NCBI RefSeq assembly: GCF_049316285.1
Contig: NZ_JBMOXA010000018.1
Location: 1-64,000, forward strand
Direction: 5' to 3'
Source: Rhodoferax_B sp049316285
GTDB lineage: Bacteria > Pseudomonadota > Gammaproteobacteria > Burkholderiales > Burkholderiaceae_C
DNA: 64,000 nucleotides
The translations under genes were made by a program, and so were the position numbers. Below the pieces are notes generated by a model that saw only the letters and a program-made list of their open reading frames with translations, searched no databases and was not told where the DNA came from. Below are positions 53,939 through 63,058 of this stretch, one piece after another. Numbering within the stretch: position 1 is the stretch's first letter; each line of letters starts with the position of its first letter.

Positions 53939-55207
53939 ATGAACCAGCTCAAGCTATTTTTGCCCTGCGCCGCAGGTGTTGAAGACTTTCTCGCCGAAGA
54001 GGTGCACCAGCTCACCAACCTGCAAGGCGACGACCTGCTGGTGCTGCGTGGCGGTGTGCTGGTGCGTGCTTCGTGGCGCGATGCCATGCTGCTCAATCTG
54101 CACAGCCGCCTGGCGCAGCGTGTGCTCATCGAATTGTCGAACACCGAGTACCGCAACGAGCAACACCTGTACGAAGCGGCCAGCCAGGTCGCCTGGGAGA
54201 TCTGGTTCACGCCCAAACAAAGCTTCAAGATTGAAGTCACGGCGCAGCACAGCCCACTGACCTCGCTCAATTTTGCGGCGCTGAAGATCAAAGACGCCGT
54301 GGCTGACCGTTTCCGCCACAAACACGGTGTGCGCCCCGATGTGGACACACGTTGGCCCGGCGTGCGCATCTATGCCCACCTGACCACCGACCGCGCCACG
54401 CTGTACATGGACACCTCGGGCGAGCCGCTGTTCAAACGTGGCTGGCGCGAAGACAAGGGCGAAGCGCCGCTCAAGGAAACCCTGGCCGCCGCCATGCTGG
54501 CCGCGAGCGAATGGGATGGTGAAACACCGCTGTACGACCCCTGCTGCGGCAGCGGCACCATTGCCATCGAGGCTGCGCAAATCGCCTGCAACATTGCCGC
54601 AGGCAGCCGACGCCGCTTTGCATTCGAGAAGCTGCTGCCGTTTCAACCCCACGTATGGGATTCGCTGCTGAGCCAGGCCCGCGCCGCCGAGCACAAGCCG
54701 CGCACCGAGATTTTTGGCAGTGACGTGGCCCACCGCATGGTCGACTTCGCCATGCGCAACGCCGAACGCGCAGGTGTCGCCGACTGCGTGCAGTTCCGCG
54801 GCGGCGATGCCTTGCAACGCCAACCGCCCACCGCCAGCGGTGTGTTGATGATCAACCCGCCTTATGGCGACCGGATTGCCGTCGCCGGTGTGGCCCGTGA
54901 AGGGCGCAACGCCGGCCGTGATGCCGGACGCGGCGCGGCCGCCCCCGTGCAAGTTGTCAGCCGCGAACAGGCACAAACCGACGACGGCGGCGACTTCTTC
55001 CCGCAACTGGCCACACATTGGAAGAAAAACTATGCCGGCTGGACCGCCTGGGTGCTGACCCCCAACCTCAAGCTGCCCAGCCGCATGCGCCTGAAGGAAA
55101 GCCGGCGTGTGCCGATGTGGAACGGCCCTATCGAATGCCGCCTGTTCCGCTTCGACATGGTGGCCGGCTCGGCGCGTCGCCCGGCAGACAAAACCGATCA
55201 AGGCTGA
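53939..55207 (+). CDS. RNA methyltransferase with THUMP domain (RlmL-type)
   Basis: 422 residues. N-terminal THUMP-like region, then a class I SAM domain with DPCCGSGTIAIEAAQIA and the NPPY catalytic motif (INPPYGDR). A Gly/Ala/Arg-rich insert follows NPPY. It corresponds to the N-terminal half of E. coli RlmKL, which makes 23S rRNA m2G2445. Its TGA overlaps the start of the PIN gene. Confidence 0.88.
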   Translation: MNQLKLFLPCAAGVEDFLAEEVHQLTNLQGDDLLVLRGGVLVRASWRDAMLLNLHSRLAQRVLIELSNTEYRNEQHLYEAASQVAWEIWFTPKQSFKIEVTAQHSPLTSLNFAALKIKDAVADRFRHKHGVRPDVDTRWPGVRIYAHLTTDRATLYMDTSGEPLFKRGWREDKGEAPLKETLAAAMLAASEWDGETPLYDPCCGSGTIAIEAAQIACNIAAGSRRRFAFEKLLPFQPHVWDSLLSQARAAEHKPRTEIFGSDVAHRMVDFAMRNAERAGVADCVQFRGGDALQRQPPTASGVLMINPPYGDRIAVAGVAREGRNAGRDAGRGAAAPVQVVSREQAQTDDGGDFFPQLATHWKKNYAGWTAWVLTPNLKLPSRMRLKESRRVPMWNGPIECRLFRFDMVAGSARRPADKTDQG

Positions 55208-55644
55208 TGGACTTGGCGACCTCGGTACCACGCACTGTGGTGCTAGACACCAACATCGTGCTGGACATCTTCTTGTTCAGCGACCCGGTGTGTGAACCCA
55301 TACGCGCAGGCTTGATGTCCGGCGCCCTGCATTGGTTGGCCATCCAGCATATGCGCAACGAGTTGGAGCGGGTGCTGGACTACAGCCACCTGCAGCCCAA
55401 GCTGGCGCTCTACGCCTTGAGCAAAGGCGATGTATTGGCCGCCTTTGACCGGCATGCCCATCTGGTGGACGTGGCGCCGCGTGTGGCGCTGGTGTGCAAA
55501 GATCCGGACGACCAGTGTTTCATCGACCTGGCCGTGGCCCACCAAGCCTTGCTGCTGAGCAAGGACAAAGCCGTTCTGGCCCTGAGAAAAAGGCTTCTAG
55601 CGCAGGGTGTGACTGCGCAGACTGCTATTCAATTTTCAGCTTGA
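55207..55644 (+). CDS. PIN domain ribonuclease-like protein
   Basis: 145 residues. Asp14 and Asp20 in VVLDTNIVLDIF, Glu in RNELERVL and KDPDDQCFIDLA supply the acidic metal site of PIN nucleases (COG1569 type). No antitoxin is adjacent. The last codons come from DNA that matches the dispersed AGCGCN-N16-element (55599-55628), and the 3' end overlaps the convergent FMN enzyme gene by 20 bases. Confidence 0.85.
   Translation: MDLATSVPRTVVLDTNIVLDIFLFSDPVCEPIRAGLMSGALHWLAIQHMRNELERVLDYSHLQPKLALYALSKGDVLAAFDRHAHLVDVAPRVALVCKDPDDQCFIDLAVAHQALLLSKDKAVLALRKRLLAQGVTAQTAIQFSA
55599..55628 (+). repeat. Dispersed element, copy 5 (inside the PIN gene 3' end)
   Basis: AGCGCA (55599-55604), exactly 16 bases, then ACTGCTAT (55621-55628), followed by TCAATTTT. 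Similar to the copy at 43526 over much of its length. Confidence 0.5.
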
Positions 55645-57283
55645 AGCTGTTTGCCTGGGCGCGGCCCCAATAAAACGTGTAGACGTTGGGCAAGCCGCTG
55701 ATGTCGTCTTTCAGCAGCGCGCCGGCCTTTAGCGGCGGCATCACCGTCACCAGCAGTTTCACCCCGGTTTCGTTCATGCGCCGCACGATGTGGTGGGCGG
55801 TGATCTCACTCGGGTGTGTCAGACCAGCAGCCTGCACCATTTCGCGCAAGGCTTCCAGCGTGTTCTGATGGAAGTTCAGCACGCGCTCGGCCTTGTCGGG
55901 CACGATGATGGCTTGTTGGCGCACCGGGTCTTGTGTGGTCACCCCCGTGGGGCAATGGCCGGTGTGGCAGGCCTGGGCCTGCAGGCAACCCAGCGCAAAC
56001 ATGAAGCCGCGCGCCGAGTTGCACCAGTCGGCCCCCAACGCCATCATGCGCGCCAGGTCGAATGCGCTGATCACCTTGCCGGCGCAGCCGAGTTTGATGC
56101 GGCTGCGCAGACCCACACCAATCAGCGTGTTGTGCACCAGTTGCAGACCTTCTTGCAGCGGCGCCCCGACGTGGTCGGTGAACTCCAGCGGCGCGGCGCC
56201 CGTGCCGCCCTCGGCGCCATCGACCACGATGAAGTCGGGCGTAATGCCGGTCTCCAACATGGCCTTGACCATCGCAAACCACTCCCATGGGTGGCCTATG
56301 CAGAACTTGAAGCCGGTGGGTTTGCCACCCGACAGGTCGCGCAGCTTGGCGATGAAATGCATCATCTCGGTGGGCGTGGAAAAAGCGCTGTGGGCCGATG
56401 GTGAAACACAGTCCACACCAATAGGCACACCGCGCGCCTGTGCAATTTCGGCCGTGACCTTGGGGCCGGGCAATACACCGCCGTGGCCGGGCTTGGCACC
56501 TTGGCTGATCTTCAGCTCGATCATCTTCACCTGCGGGTCGAGCGCGTTCTCGGTGAAGCGTTCGGCGTTGAAGGTACCGTCATCGTTGCGGCAGCCAAAG
56601 TAGCCCGAGCCAATTTCCCAGATCAAGTCGCCGCCATTGACGCGGTGGTGCACCGAGATCGACCCTTCACCCGTGTCGTGCGCGAAACGCCCTTGTTTGG
56701 CACCCGAGTTCAAAGCCAGGATGGCGTTGGCCGACAAGGCGCCAAAACTCATGGCCGAGATATTGAAGATGCTCGCCTCATAGGGCTGGGTACAGCGCGA
56801 CGAAGTCGGCGCCTGGCCGGTGGCCGAGTCCACGCCCACCAGCGTACGGAAGTCGTGGGTGGCGACGATGGTGGGCGCCATCGAATGGTTGATCCATTCG
56901 TAGCCTTCGGCCAACACGTCAAGTTGCGTGCCAAAGGGGCGTTTGTCGGCCTGACTCTTCGCACGTTGATAAACCAACGACCGCTGCGCACGCGAGAACG
57001 GCGTCGCATCGGTGTCGGCCTCAATGAAGTACTGGCGAATCTCCGGCCGGATGTACTCCAGCATGTAGCGGATATGGCCTATCACTGGGTAGTTGCGCAG
57101 CACCGACTTCTTGGTTTGTCGCATGTCGTAGATGCCGACCAGCACCAGCGCCAGGCATAAAAGAAAGATCCACCCGCCAGTGCCTAAAAACAATACGTAA
57201 AACAGGCTGAACAGCAAGCCAATGCAACTGAGTCCGAAAACGGTGTAGCGCACGGGGTAGACGGAGTTCAGGTAATGGATCAT
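55625..57283 (-). CDS. FMN-binding glutamate synthase-like protein
   Basis: 552 residues. Two membrane spans near the N-terminus (residues 12-50) precede the GltB-type TIM barrel, with AMSFGALSANAILALNSGAK, DGAEGGTGAAP and a Cys-rich HTGHCPTGV region. It resembles the synthase domain of glutamate synthase without a glutaminase. Reaction uncertain. Convergent with the PIN gene. Confidence 0.9.
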   Translation of the reverse strand: MIHYLNSVYPVRYTVFGLSCIGLLFSLFYVLFLGTGGWIFLLCLALVLVGIYDMRQTKKSVLRNYPVIGHIRYMLEYIRPEIRQYFIEADTDATPFSRAQRSLVYQRAKSQADKRPFGTQLDVLAEGYEWINHSMAPTIVATHDFRTLVGVDSATGQAPTSSRCTQPYEASIFNISAMSFGALSANAILALNSGAKQGRFAHDTGEGSISVHHRVNGGDLIWEIGSGYFGCRNDDGTFNAERFTENALDPQVKMIELKISQGAKPGHGGVLPGPKVTAEIAQARGVPIGVDCVSPSAHSAFSTPTEMMHFIAKLRDLSGGKPTGFKFCIGHPWEWFAMVKAMLETGITPDFIVVDGAEGGTGAAPLEFTDHVGAPLQEGLQLVHNTLIGVGLRSRIKLGCAGKVISAFDLARMMALGADWCNSARGFMFALGCLQAQACHTGHCPTGVTTQDPVRQQAIIVPDKAERVLNFHQNTLEALREMVQAAGLTHPSEITAHHIVRRMNETGVKLLVTVMPPLKAGALLKDDISGLPNVYTFYWGRAQANSFKLKIE

Positions 57284-57425
57284 GGGTATTTGGCCTCCAG
57301 CGCCGCATGCTACTGGCTAAACTTCAGTGTCGCCACATTCTGTTTCGGGTGCCCACACGTTAACGCCTAGTTGTGGTTTTACGGGCACCGTTTTGAACAC
57401 ACACCAACCCAACTTCGCACACATC

Positions 57426-58259
57426 ATGTCTACTCCTACGCCCACACCAGACAGCGCCGCCACGCCTCCCGACCTGCAACCCGAAGACTACGAGGCGCTT
57501 GAAGACATCCTGGAAGATTTGCGCACACGCAACGACGAAACCCCGCAATGGGAGTTTTGTGAAGGCTTCATGGCAGCCGTGTTGTGCAGCCGCCGCGTCA
57601 TCATGCCCAGTGAGTACCTGCCGGTGTTGCTCGGCACGGGTGATGAAGGCGAAGGCTCGTTTGCCGATGCGGCACAAGAACAGCGCTTCACCGAACTGTG
57701 GCTGCGCCGCTGCAACCACGTGGCCGATGCCCTGTCGCAAAAAATCGAAAACCTCGAGGACCCGCGCGCCTACATGCCCGAGGTGATGGACGTGCGTGGC
57801 ATGCTCGCCGCCCTGACACCTGAAGAGCGCGCCGAAGCCCTGCCCGATGGTGAAGACAATGCCGTGCCGGCTTTCGCCCAGGTCTGGGCCCTAGGCTTCA
57901 TGTTTGCAGTCGAGGCCTGGCCTGAAGAGTGGAAGGCACCACCCAAAGACAAGGAAGCCGTGAAGTGGCTTGACCAAGCCCTTGGCGCCATTGTTGCGCT
58001 GTCGGAAGACGACGACGGCCCGGCCGAAATTTCCCCCTTCGGCCCCGACGAGGAAGGCGGCGAAGAGCCGCCACCGAGCATGTCCAAGGCCCGCTTGGAA
58101 GCCTTCGGCGAAGGCATCTGGGCGGTGTACGACTTGTTTGAAATGTGGCGCGCCATTGGCCCACGTGTGGAAACCGTGCGCGTGGAGGCAGGGCCCGGCC
58201 GCAACGACCCTTGCCCATGCGGCAGCGGCAAGAAATACAAGAAATGCCACGGCGCCTGA
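57426..58259 (+). CDS. UPF0149/YecA family protein with SEC-C zinc motif
   Basis: 277 residues from ATG at 57426. An acidic UPF0149 domain (WEFCEGFMAAVLCS) is followed by the C-terminal SEC-C motif NDPCPCGSGKKYKKCHG, a zinc site also found in SecA. Possibly a ribosome- or SecB-associated factor; role not proven. Confidence 0.9.
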   Translation: MSTPTPTPDSAATPPDLQPEDYEALEDILEDLRTRNDETPQWEFCEGFMAAVLCSRRVIMPSEYLPVLLGTGDEGEGSFADAAQEQRFTELWLRRCNHVADALSQKIENLEDPRAYMPEVMDVRGMLAALTPEERAEALPDGEDNAVPAFAQVWALGFMFAVEAWPEEWKAPPKDKEAVKWLDQALGAIVALSEDDDGPAEISPFGPDEEGGEEPPPSMSKARLEAFGEGIWAVYDLFEMWRAIGPRVETVRVEAGPGRNDPCPCGSGKKYKKCHGA

Positions 58260-58311
58260 GACCCTGGCGCTGGCCCGCACCACGCTCGCCCCTGATAGAA
58301 ATGCCAGGGTC
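58260..58311. other. Long-range inverted repeat after the SEC-C gene
   Basis: GACCCTGGC (58260-58268) and GCCAGGGTC (58303-58311) are perfect 9-base arms around 34 bases, in the gap between convergent genes. A terminator without a T run or a transcript-end structure is possible. Confidence 0.4.
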
Positions 58312-58353
58312 CTCAGCGCTGGTTTAGCCGCGCAGAATCGCTTGACCAAGCGC

Positions 58354-58839
58354 TCAACGCGCGGCCAAAAATTTCTGCAAATTGGCCTGGGCCTGCGCAC
58401 GGACCTTGCTGCGCAGCATCGGCGTCCAACCCAGCAGCAAGCCGGGCGCACCCAAGGCCTGGCGCGACCAACGCCAGAAATTGAAGTGGTCGCGGTGGAC
58501 CACAATCTGGCCCGCCGCATTGAATTCGAACTCGCCATCAATGCTGTTGTGCACCATCCGGCCAGTGGTACTAAAACGGTAATACGCCTCCCAATGGGCG
58601 CGCCCACGCTGGGCGTCAGCCGCCAAACCGCTGTAAGTCAGGCGCCAGACATCACGCCCCTTGGCCTGGGTGACGGAGCACAACATGCGCCACATGCCGG
58701 CCACCTCTTGATGGCCGCGCAATGAAAAAACCTCGTCGTCAAAACGCGCATCGGCGGCATAACAACTGGCCATGGTGTCGGCATCCAGCACGGCAAATGC
58801 GGTGTAAAAAGTCTCTAGGGTTTTGTGATTCAGATGCAT
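58354..58839 (-). CDS. NTF2/SnoaL-like protein
   Basis: 161 residues from ATG at 58839. FYTAFAVLDADTMASCYA and FEFNAAGQIVVHRDHFNFW (in parts) fit the cone-shaped NTF2 fold used by SnoaL-like enzymes and binding proteins. Cytoplasmic, substrate unknown. It is divergent from the phc-like operon across 230 bases. Confidence 0.8.
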   Translation of the reverse strand: MHLNHKTLETFYTAFAVLDADTMASCYAADARFDDEVFSLRGHQEVAGMWRMLCSVTQAKGRDVWRLTYSGLAADAQRGRAHWEAYYRFSTTGRMVHNSIDGEFEFNAAGQIVVHRDHFNFWRWSRQALGAPGLLLGWTPMLRSKVRAQAQANLQKFLAAR

Positions 58840-58905
58840 GGTTTTAGATGCGGTGAATAAGGCCACAGCAGACATCGATGACAGACATCCGAACACCACG
58901 TAGCG

Positions 58906-58932
58906 TTGCCGCTACAACATACTGTATATAGT
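58906..58932 (+). promoter_or_regulatory. Candidate promoter/operator of the phc-like operon
   Basis: ACTGTATATAGT (58921-58932) is a near-perfect palindrome; TTGCCG (58906) and TATAGT (58927) could be weak -35 and -10 boxes with 15-base spacing. It lies about 140 bases before the GTG start, so evidence is weak. Confidence 0.3.
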
Positions 58933-59069
58933 GGCGCCCGTGGCGTTTTCATTTTGAAACAATGCCAGAATCGTTGCGTGAAGTCTACGTTGGCGCAGGA
59001 TGGAGTGGAGGATTTCCCCCGAGGGCCTGCTATCCCTTTTCGTGTCGCCGTTTGTGAGTACAAGAGCCC

Positions 59070-60500
59070 GTGCAGCCTCTCCGATCTATTGACCCCGTTA
59101 TCGTTTTTCGTAACAGCCAGGGAGACTCAGCCCGCGGCACGTTGACCCGTCTCCAGCGACGCTCGCTGGAAATGGAGCTCTATACGCCGAACTCAGTGGT
59201 TCGGATCAGCGAGGTCCTGAATGAGTTGACCATCAGGTCCGGCCTGAAGACCATCTACCAAGGCAAGGCGGCTGTTGTTGGTTTGGTCAACACGGGTCTG
59301 ATGTCTGTCGTCTCCGTCACGCTCAGCGACGAATGGCAAGATTTGCAGGTCATGGGCCTGGACAAAGAGTCGGTTGCCCAGGAGGCGCTGGCCTTTGTTG
59401 ACGATTGGCAAAAGCGCTTCACCATCCGGCATGACTATCAGGTCGTGGTGAGCGAGATGCGGGCCTATCTCTCCGAAGCCTCGCGCTGGATCGACCAGGC
59501 GGACATCGCATCCGGCCTGCCGCGCGACGCCAGCGGCCGGGTCAGCGAAGATGTGTTTTATGGCCTGGCCACACCTCTGGTTGAAAAGGGCAGCGAATTT
59601 CTGACCCGCCTGGAAGCCGTGGCGTCGCAGGTCGACGAGCCGCATGCTGCCGTGCACCGCAGCTTTGCGCAGGCGGCCATCCACCCGCTCATCCTGCAAG
59701 CCCCTTTTGTGTACCGCACGTTCGCCAAGCCACTGGGATACGCCGGTGACTACGAAATGGTCAACCAGATCCTGGGCGACCCACGGCAAGGCAGCTCTAC
59801 CTACATCCAGTTGGTCAACCTGCTGTTCTTGAAGGCGGGAGTGGCGCAGGCGCACCGCAACCGCATCGATATTCTGTGCAGCAAGTTGGACATGCTGGCA
59901 AAACAAGCTGTCGCTGAACAGCGCAGCTTGCGGGTGCTGAACATCGGCTGCGGCCCCGCAGCCGAAATTCAACGCTTCATACGCAACAACCCAGACTTCG
60001 ACAAGCTGGAATTCGTGCTGGTGGACTTCAGCAGCGAAACACTTGAATACACCCGCGAACGTCTGCTCGAAGCACAAGCAGGAACAGGCAAATCGCTGCG
60101 CTTCACGCTGCAGCACGAATCGGTCAATCAATTGCTGAAACGCACCCAGCGCGCCACGGTTGCCCCAGCGGAAGAACAATTCGACTTTGTGTACTGCGCC
60201 GGACTGTTTGACTACCTGACCGACAAAGTCTGCCTCCGGCTGGTGAAATACTTTGCGTCTCGGCTACGCCCAGGCGGGCGCATCCTGGTCACCAACGTGC
60301 ACTCCGACAACCCGCAGCGCTACGTCATGGAGCATCTTCTGGAGTGGTATCTCATTTATCGCGATGAGCAGCAGATGCAGTCGGTGCTGGATGGTGTAGC
60401 AGCGACTTCCACGCTTTATACCGACGAGACGGGTGTCAATATCTTCGGCGAGTTGGCTCTCAACGTAGAACACAAGGTAGCGGCAATTGCAAGCCACTAA
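59070..60500 (+). CDS. phcB: PhcB-like SAM-dependent methyltransferase (3-hydroxy fatty acid methyl ester synthase)
   Basis: 476 residues from GTG at 59070; an internal ATG near 59172 would remove 34 residues, and no strong ribosome site decides. Residues about 20-95 look like a small beta domain with a PilZ-like pattern, residues 100-280 are helical, and from 288 a class I methyltransferase has NIGCGPAAE at 291-299, then LVDFS. In Ralstonia PhcB methylates 3-hydroxypalmitic or 3-hydroxymyristic acid to the quorum signal. The downstream kinase and regulators in the same order support this call. Confidence 0.85.
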   Translation: MQPLRSIDPVIVFRNSQGDSARGTLTRLQRRSLEMELYTPNSVVRISEVLNELTIRSGLKTIYQGKAAVVGLVNTGLMSVVSVTLSDEWQDLQVMGLDKESVAQEALAFVDDWQKRFTIRHDYQVVVSEMRAYLSEASRWIDQADIASGLPRDASGRVSEDVFYGLATPLVEKGSEFLTRLEAVASQVDEPHAAVHRSFAQAAIHPLILQAPFVYRTFAKPLGYAGDYEMVNQILGDPRQGSSTYIQLVNLLFLKAGVAQAHRNRIDILCSKLDMLAKQAVAEQRSLRVLNIGCGPAAEIQRFIRNNPDFDKLEFVLVDFSSETLEYTRERLLEAQAGTGKSLRFTLQHESVNQLLKRTQRATVAPAEEQFDFVYCAGLFDYLTDKVCLRLVKYFASRLRPGGRILVTNVHSDNPQRYVMEHLLEWYLIYRDEQQMQSVLDGVAATSTLYTDETGVNIFGELALNVEHKVAAIASH

Positions 60501-61827
60501 CAGGACACGCTCCCCCTACGAGCAACAACTGTCGGATTTCCGGCTCGGCTACAGCAAGGCCGGCTGCGTGACATCGATCGTGCTTGTGCTTGCGGGCTTC
60601 GGTCTTGACTATTTTTCCTACCCGGAACGCCTCACAGAATTCACCCTGCTGCGTGTGCTGGTCTCGGTGCTCACGTTTGCCATCTTGCGCGTGTTGTTCA
60701 CCGACTTCGGCCGGCAACATGTGCGCGCGCTGACCATGCTGTGGCTGCTGCTGCCGCAACTCATGATCTCTTTCATGATCTATACGACGGACGGCGCCCA
60801 ATCGATCTACTTTGTCGGCCTGCATCTGGCGCTCTACGCGGTCGGCATTATTTTGCCCATCAGCTTCGTAGAGGGCGTGGGATTTGGCGTGGTCACCCTG
60901 GCGCTGTATGTTGCGGCCTGTACGTTTCACACCGACGCCGCCAGCAACTCCTCTCGCATGGTGACAAACACCCTGTTCATTCTGTTCTCCGGCGTGACCA
61001 GCGTGTTCTGCACCTGGTTCAACGAGAAGGCACGCATCCGGCTGTTCCAACTGCAGCACGAAGTGTCCGAGAAGAACGCCGAACTGGTGAGCACCAACAA
61101 AGCCCTGGCCGAGATCAAGGGCCACATGATGCAGCAGGAAAAAATGGCCGCCTTGGGTACCCTGGCAGCCGGCTTGTTGCACGAGGTCAACAACCCGGTG
61201 AACTACAGCCTCATGGCGCTGAACATGGCGCAGATGGATGCTGCGCCACTGGGCAGTGACATGCTCAAGGAAAGCCTAGCCGATGCCAAGGAGGGCATGC
61301 AGCGCGTGCAGGGCATCGTCACCGACCTCAAAACCTTTGCCTACCAAAAGCCTGGCGATGACGCGAGCCGCATTTTCCTGTTCGAGAAGGCACTCAAATC
61401 GGCGCTGCGCCTCACCGGCTTTGAGCTCAAAGGCATTGAAGTCTCTACCGATCTGCCCATGGACAGCCATGTACACGGCGATGAACCGGCGGTGATTGGT
61501 GTGCTGATCAACCTGCTGGGCAACGCAGCCTTGGCCTTGCAGAAGTCGGGCCGCAAGGCGGCGCAGATCGGTGTGCGCGCCGAACGGGTCGATGGCCGCC
61601 TTCACGTCGCGGTGCGCGACAATGGCACCGGCATCACCCCGGAAAACCTGGTGCGTGTGTTCGAGCCCTTCTTCACCACACGCGAAGTGGGCAAGGGCCT
61701 GGGCCTGGGCCTGAGCGTGAGCTATGCCATCATCAACCGCCATGGCGGTGAATTACGTGTGGCCAGTGAACCCGGCGAGTGGACCGAATTCACGTTCGAC
61801 TTGCGTTTGGCCAACCTCAACGCCTGA
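60487..61827 (+). CDS. phcS: PhcS-like sensor histidine kinase
   Basis: 446 residues from TTG at 60487, overlapping phcB by 14 bases; AAGG lies nine bases upstream and no ATG precedes the first spans. Six membrane helices fill residues about 25-190. The kinase has the H-box LLHEVNNP (His232), NLLGNAALAL, DNGTGI and a GLGLGL ATP lid. In Ralstonia PhcS senses the PhcB product. Translational overlap suggests coupling to phcB. Confidence 0.9.
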   Translation: MQATNRTRSPYEQQLSDFRLGYSKAGCVTSIVLVLAGFGLDYFSYPERLTEFTLLRVLVSVLTFAILRVLFTDFGRQHVRALTMLWLLLPQLMISFMIYTTDGAQSIYFVGLHLALYAVGIILPISFVEGVGFGVVTLALYVAACTFHTDAASNSSRMVTNTLFILFSGVTSVFCTWFNEKARIRLFQLQHEVSEKNAELVSTNKALAEIKGHMMQQEKMAALGTLAAGLLHEVNNPVNYSLMALNMAQMDAAPLGSDMLKESLADAKEGMQRVQGIVTDLKTFAYQKPGDDASRIFLFEKALKSALRLTGFELKGIEVSTDLPMDSHVHGDEPAVIGVLINLLGNAALALQKSGRKAAQIGVRAERVDGRLHVAVRDNGTGITPENLVRVFEPFFTTREVGKGLGLGLSVSYAIINRHGGELRVASEPGEWTEFTFDLRLANLNA

Positions 61828-61831
61828 CACC

Positions 61832-63049
61832 ATGTCCTTGACCGAAACCCCTGCCGACCTCGACGCTTCAACGCTTTTGTACGTTGACGACGAACCGCAA
61901 GCCTGCAAGTGGTTTGCGCGCATGTTCGGCAACGAGTTCAGTATTCTCACCGCGTCCGGCGTGGACGAGGCGCTGCAGATCCTGCAGAGCCGAAGTGCCG
62001 ACATTGCCGTACTGCTGACCGACTACCGCATGCCGCAGCGCCATGGCCTGGAACTGCTGCGCCTGGCGCAACGCGACCACCGTAACGTGGTGCGCGTGCT
62101 GGTGACCGCCTACGCCGAAAAGAATATGGCCATCACCGCCGTGAACGAGGGTGACGTCTATCGCATTCTCGAAAAACCGCTGGACGAGGCGCTCACCCGC
62201 AGCACACTGCGCCAGGCGCTGGCACAGCACCGGCAACGCTCGTTCGAGCGTGCCATGCACGAACACAGAGCCCTCGCCATGCGCGAAACCCTGGGCTTTC
62301 TGGCGCACGAACTCAACACTCCCCTCGCCACCGTGCGGGGCTATATGGACGCACTGCGCCAACGCTACATTCCGCCGTCGCTTGAAGATTCCAGCCCCGG
62401 AGATAGCCTGGCGGTGTTTCGTGAAGGCAGCCCGGGTGAAGTGCTGGCGGCGCTGGAGTCGGCAGAGCGGCGCACGCAGTATTGCCAGTCCTTGGTGCAA
62501 ACGTTTCTGCACTCGGCACGCGATGCCTATCCAGACGCGTCTGCACCGCTGGTCACGGCCAGCAGCCTGGTCGAGTCGCTGCTCGACGAGTACCCATTTG
62601 ACCTGTACGAGCGCAGCATCATGAGCCGTGAAGTACAGCAAGATTTTTCATTGCCGGGTCGGCGTGAACTGGTCTATCTGGTACTTTGCACACTCACAAA
62701 AAATGCCTTGTATGCGCTGCGTGGCGTAGACCAAGCGTCCCTGCACATCAGCATGGGCTTACAACACGATGAAAATCCGGCAGCCACTGGTGGCCTCAAA
62801 GCGGGCCGGTCCATCCCGTGGATTCGTTTCGTCGACAACGGCCCTGGTATTCCAGCCGAAATTTTGCAGCACCTGACCCATGTCCCAATGACCACCAAGA
62901 AGCATGACGGTGGCTCTGGCATGGGCTTGCTGTTCTGCCGCCGCGTGATGCAGGCGGTGGGCGGCAGCATCGAGATCCACTCCCCTCCCGGGCAGGGTAC
63001 ACACGTCACCCTGCAGTTCCGGCCCATCCATATTGCTAACCCAAATTGA
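61832..63049 (+). CDS. phcR: PhcR-like response regulator with C-terminal histidine kinase
   Basis: 405 residues from ATG at 61832, 4 bases after phcS. The receiver at the N-terminus has Asp19/Asp20, phosphoacceptor Asp64 in LLTDYRMP and Lys115. A kinase module follows: His159 in FLAHELNTPL, then VDNGPGI and a GMGLLF lid. This receiver-then-kinase order is unusual and matches Ralstonia PhcR, which takes phosphate from PhcS and controls PhcA activity. Confidence 0.9.
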   Translation: MSLTETPADLDASTLLYVDDEPQACKWFARMFGNEFSILTASGVDEALQILQSRSADIAVLLTDYRMPQRHGLELLRLAQRDHRNVVRVLVTAYAEKNMAITAVNEGDVYRILEKPLDEALTRSTLRQALAQHRQRSFERAMHEHRALAMRETLGFLAHELNTPLATVRGYMDALRQRYIPPSLEDSSPGDSLAVFREGSPGEVLAALESAERRTQYCQSLVQTFLHSARDAYPDASAPLVTASSLVESLLDEYPFDLYERSIMSREVQQDFSLPGRRELVYLVLCTLTKNALYALRGVDQASLHISMGLQHDENPAATGGLKAGRSIPWIRFVDNGPGIPAEILQHLTHVPMTTKKHDGGSGMGLLFCRRVMQAVGGSIEIHSPPGQGTHVTLQFRPIHIANPN

Positions 63050-63058
63050 GAACGGTTT

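Noticed and set aside
58921..58932. Possible LexA box upstream of phcB
   Set aside because: It begins CTGTATAT but lacks the matching ACAG half-site.
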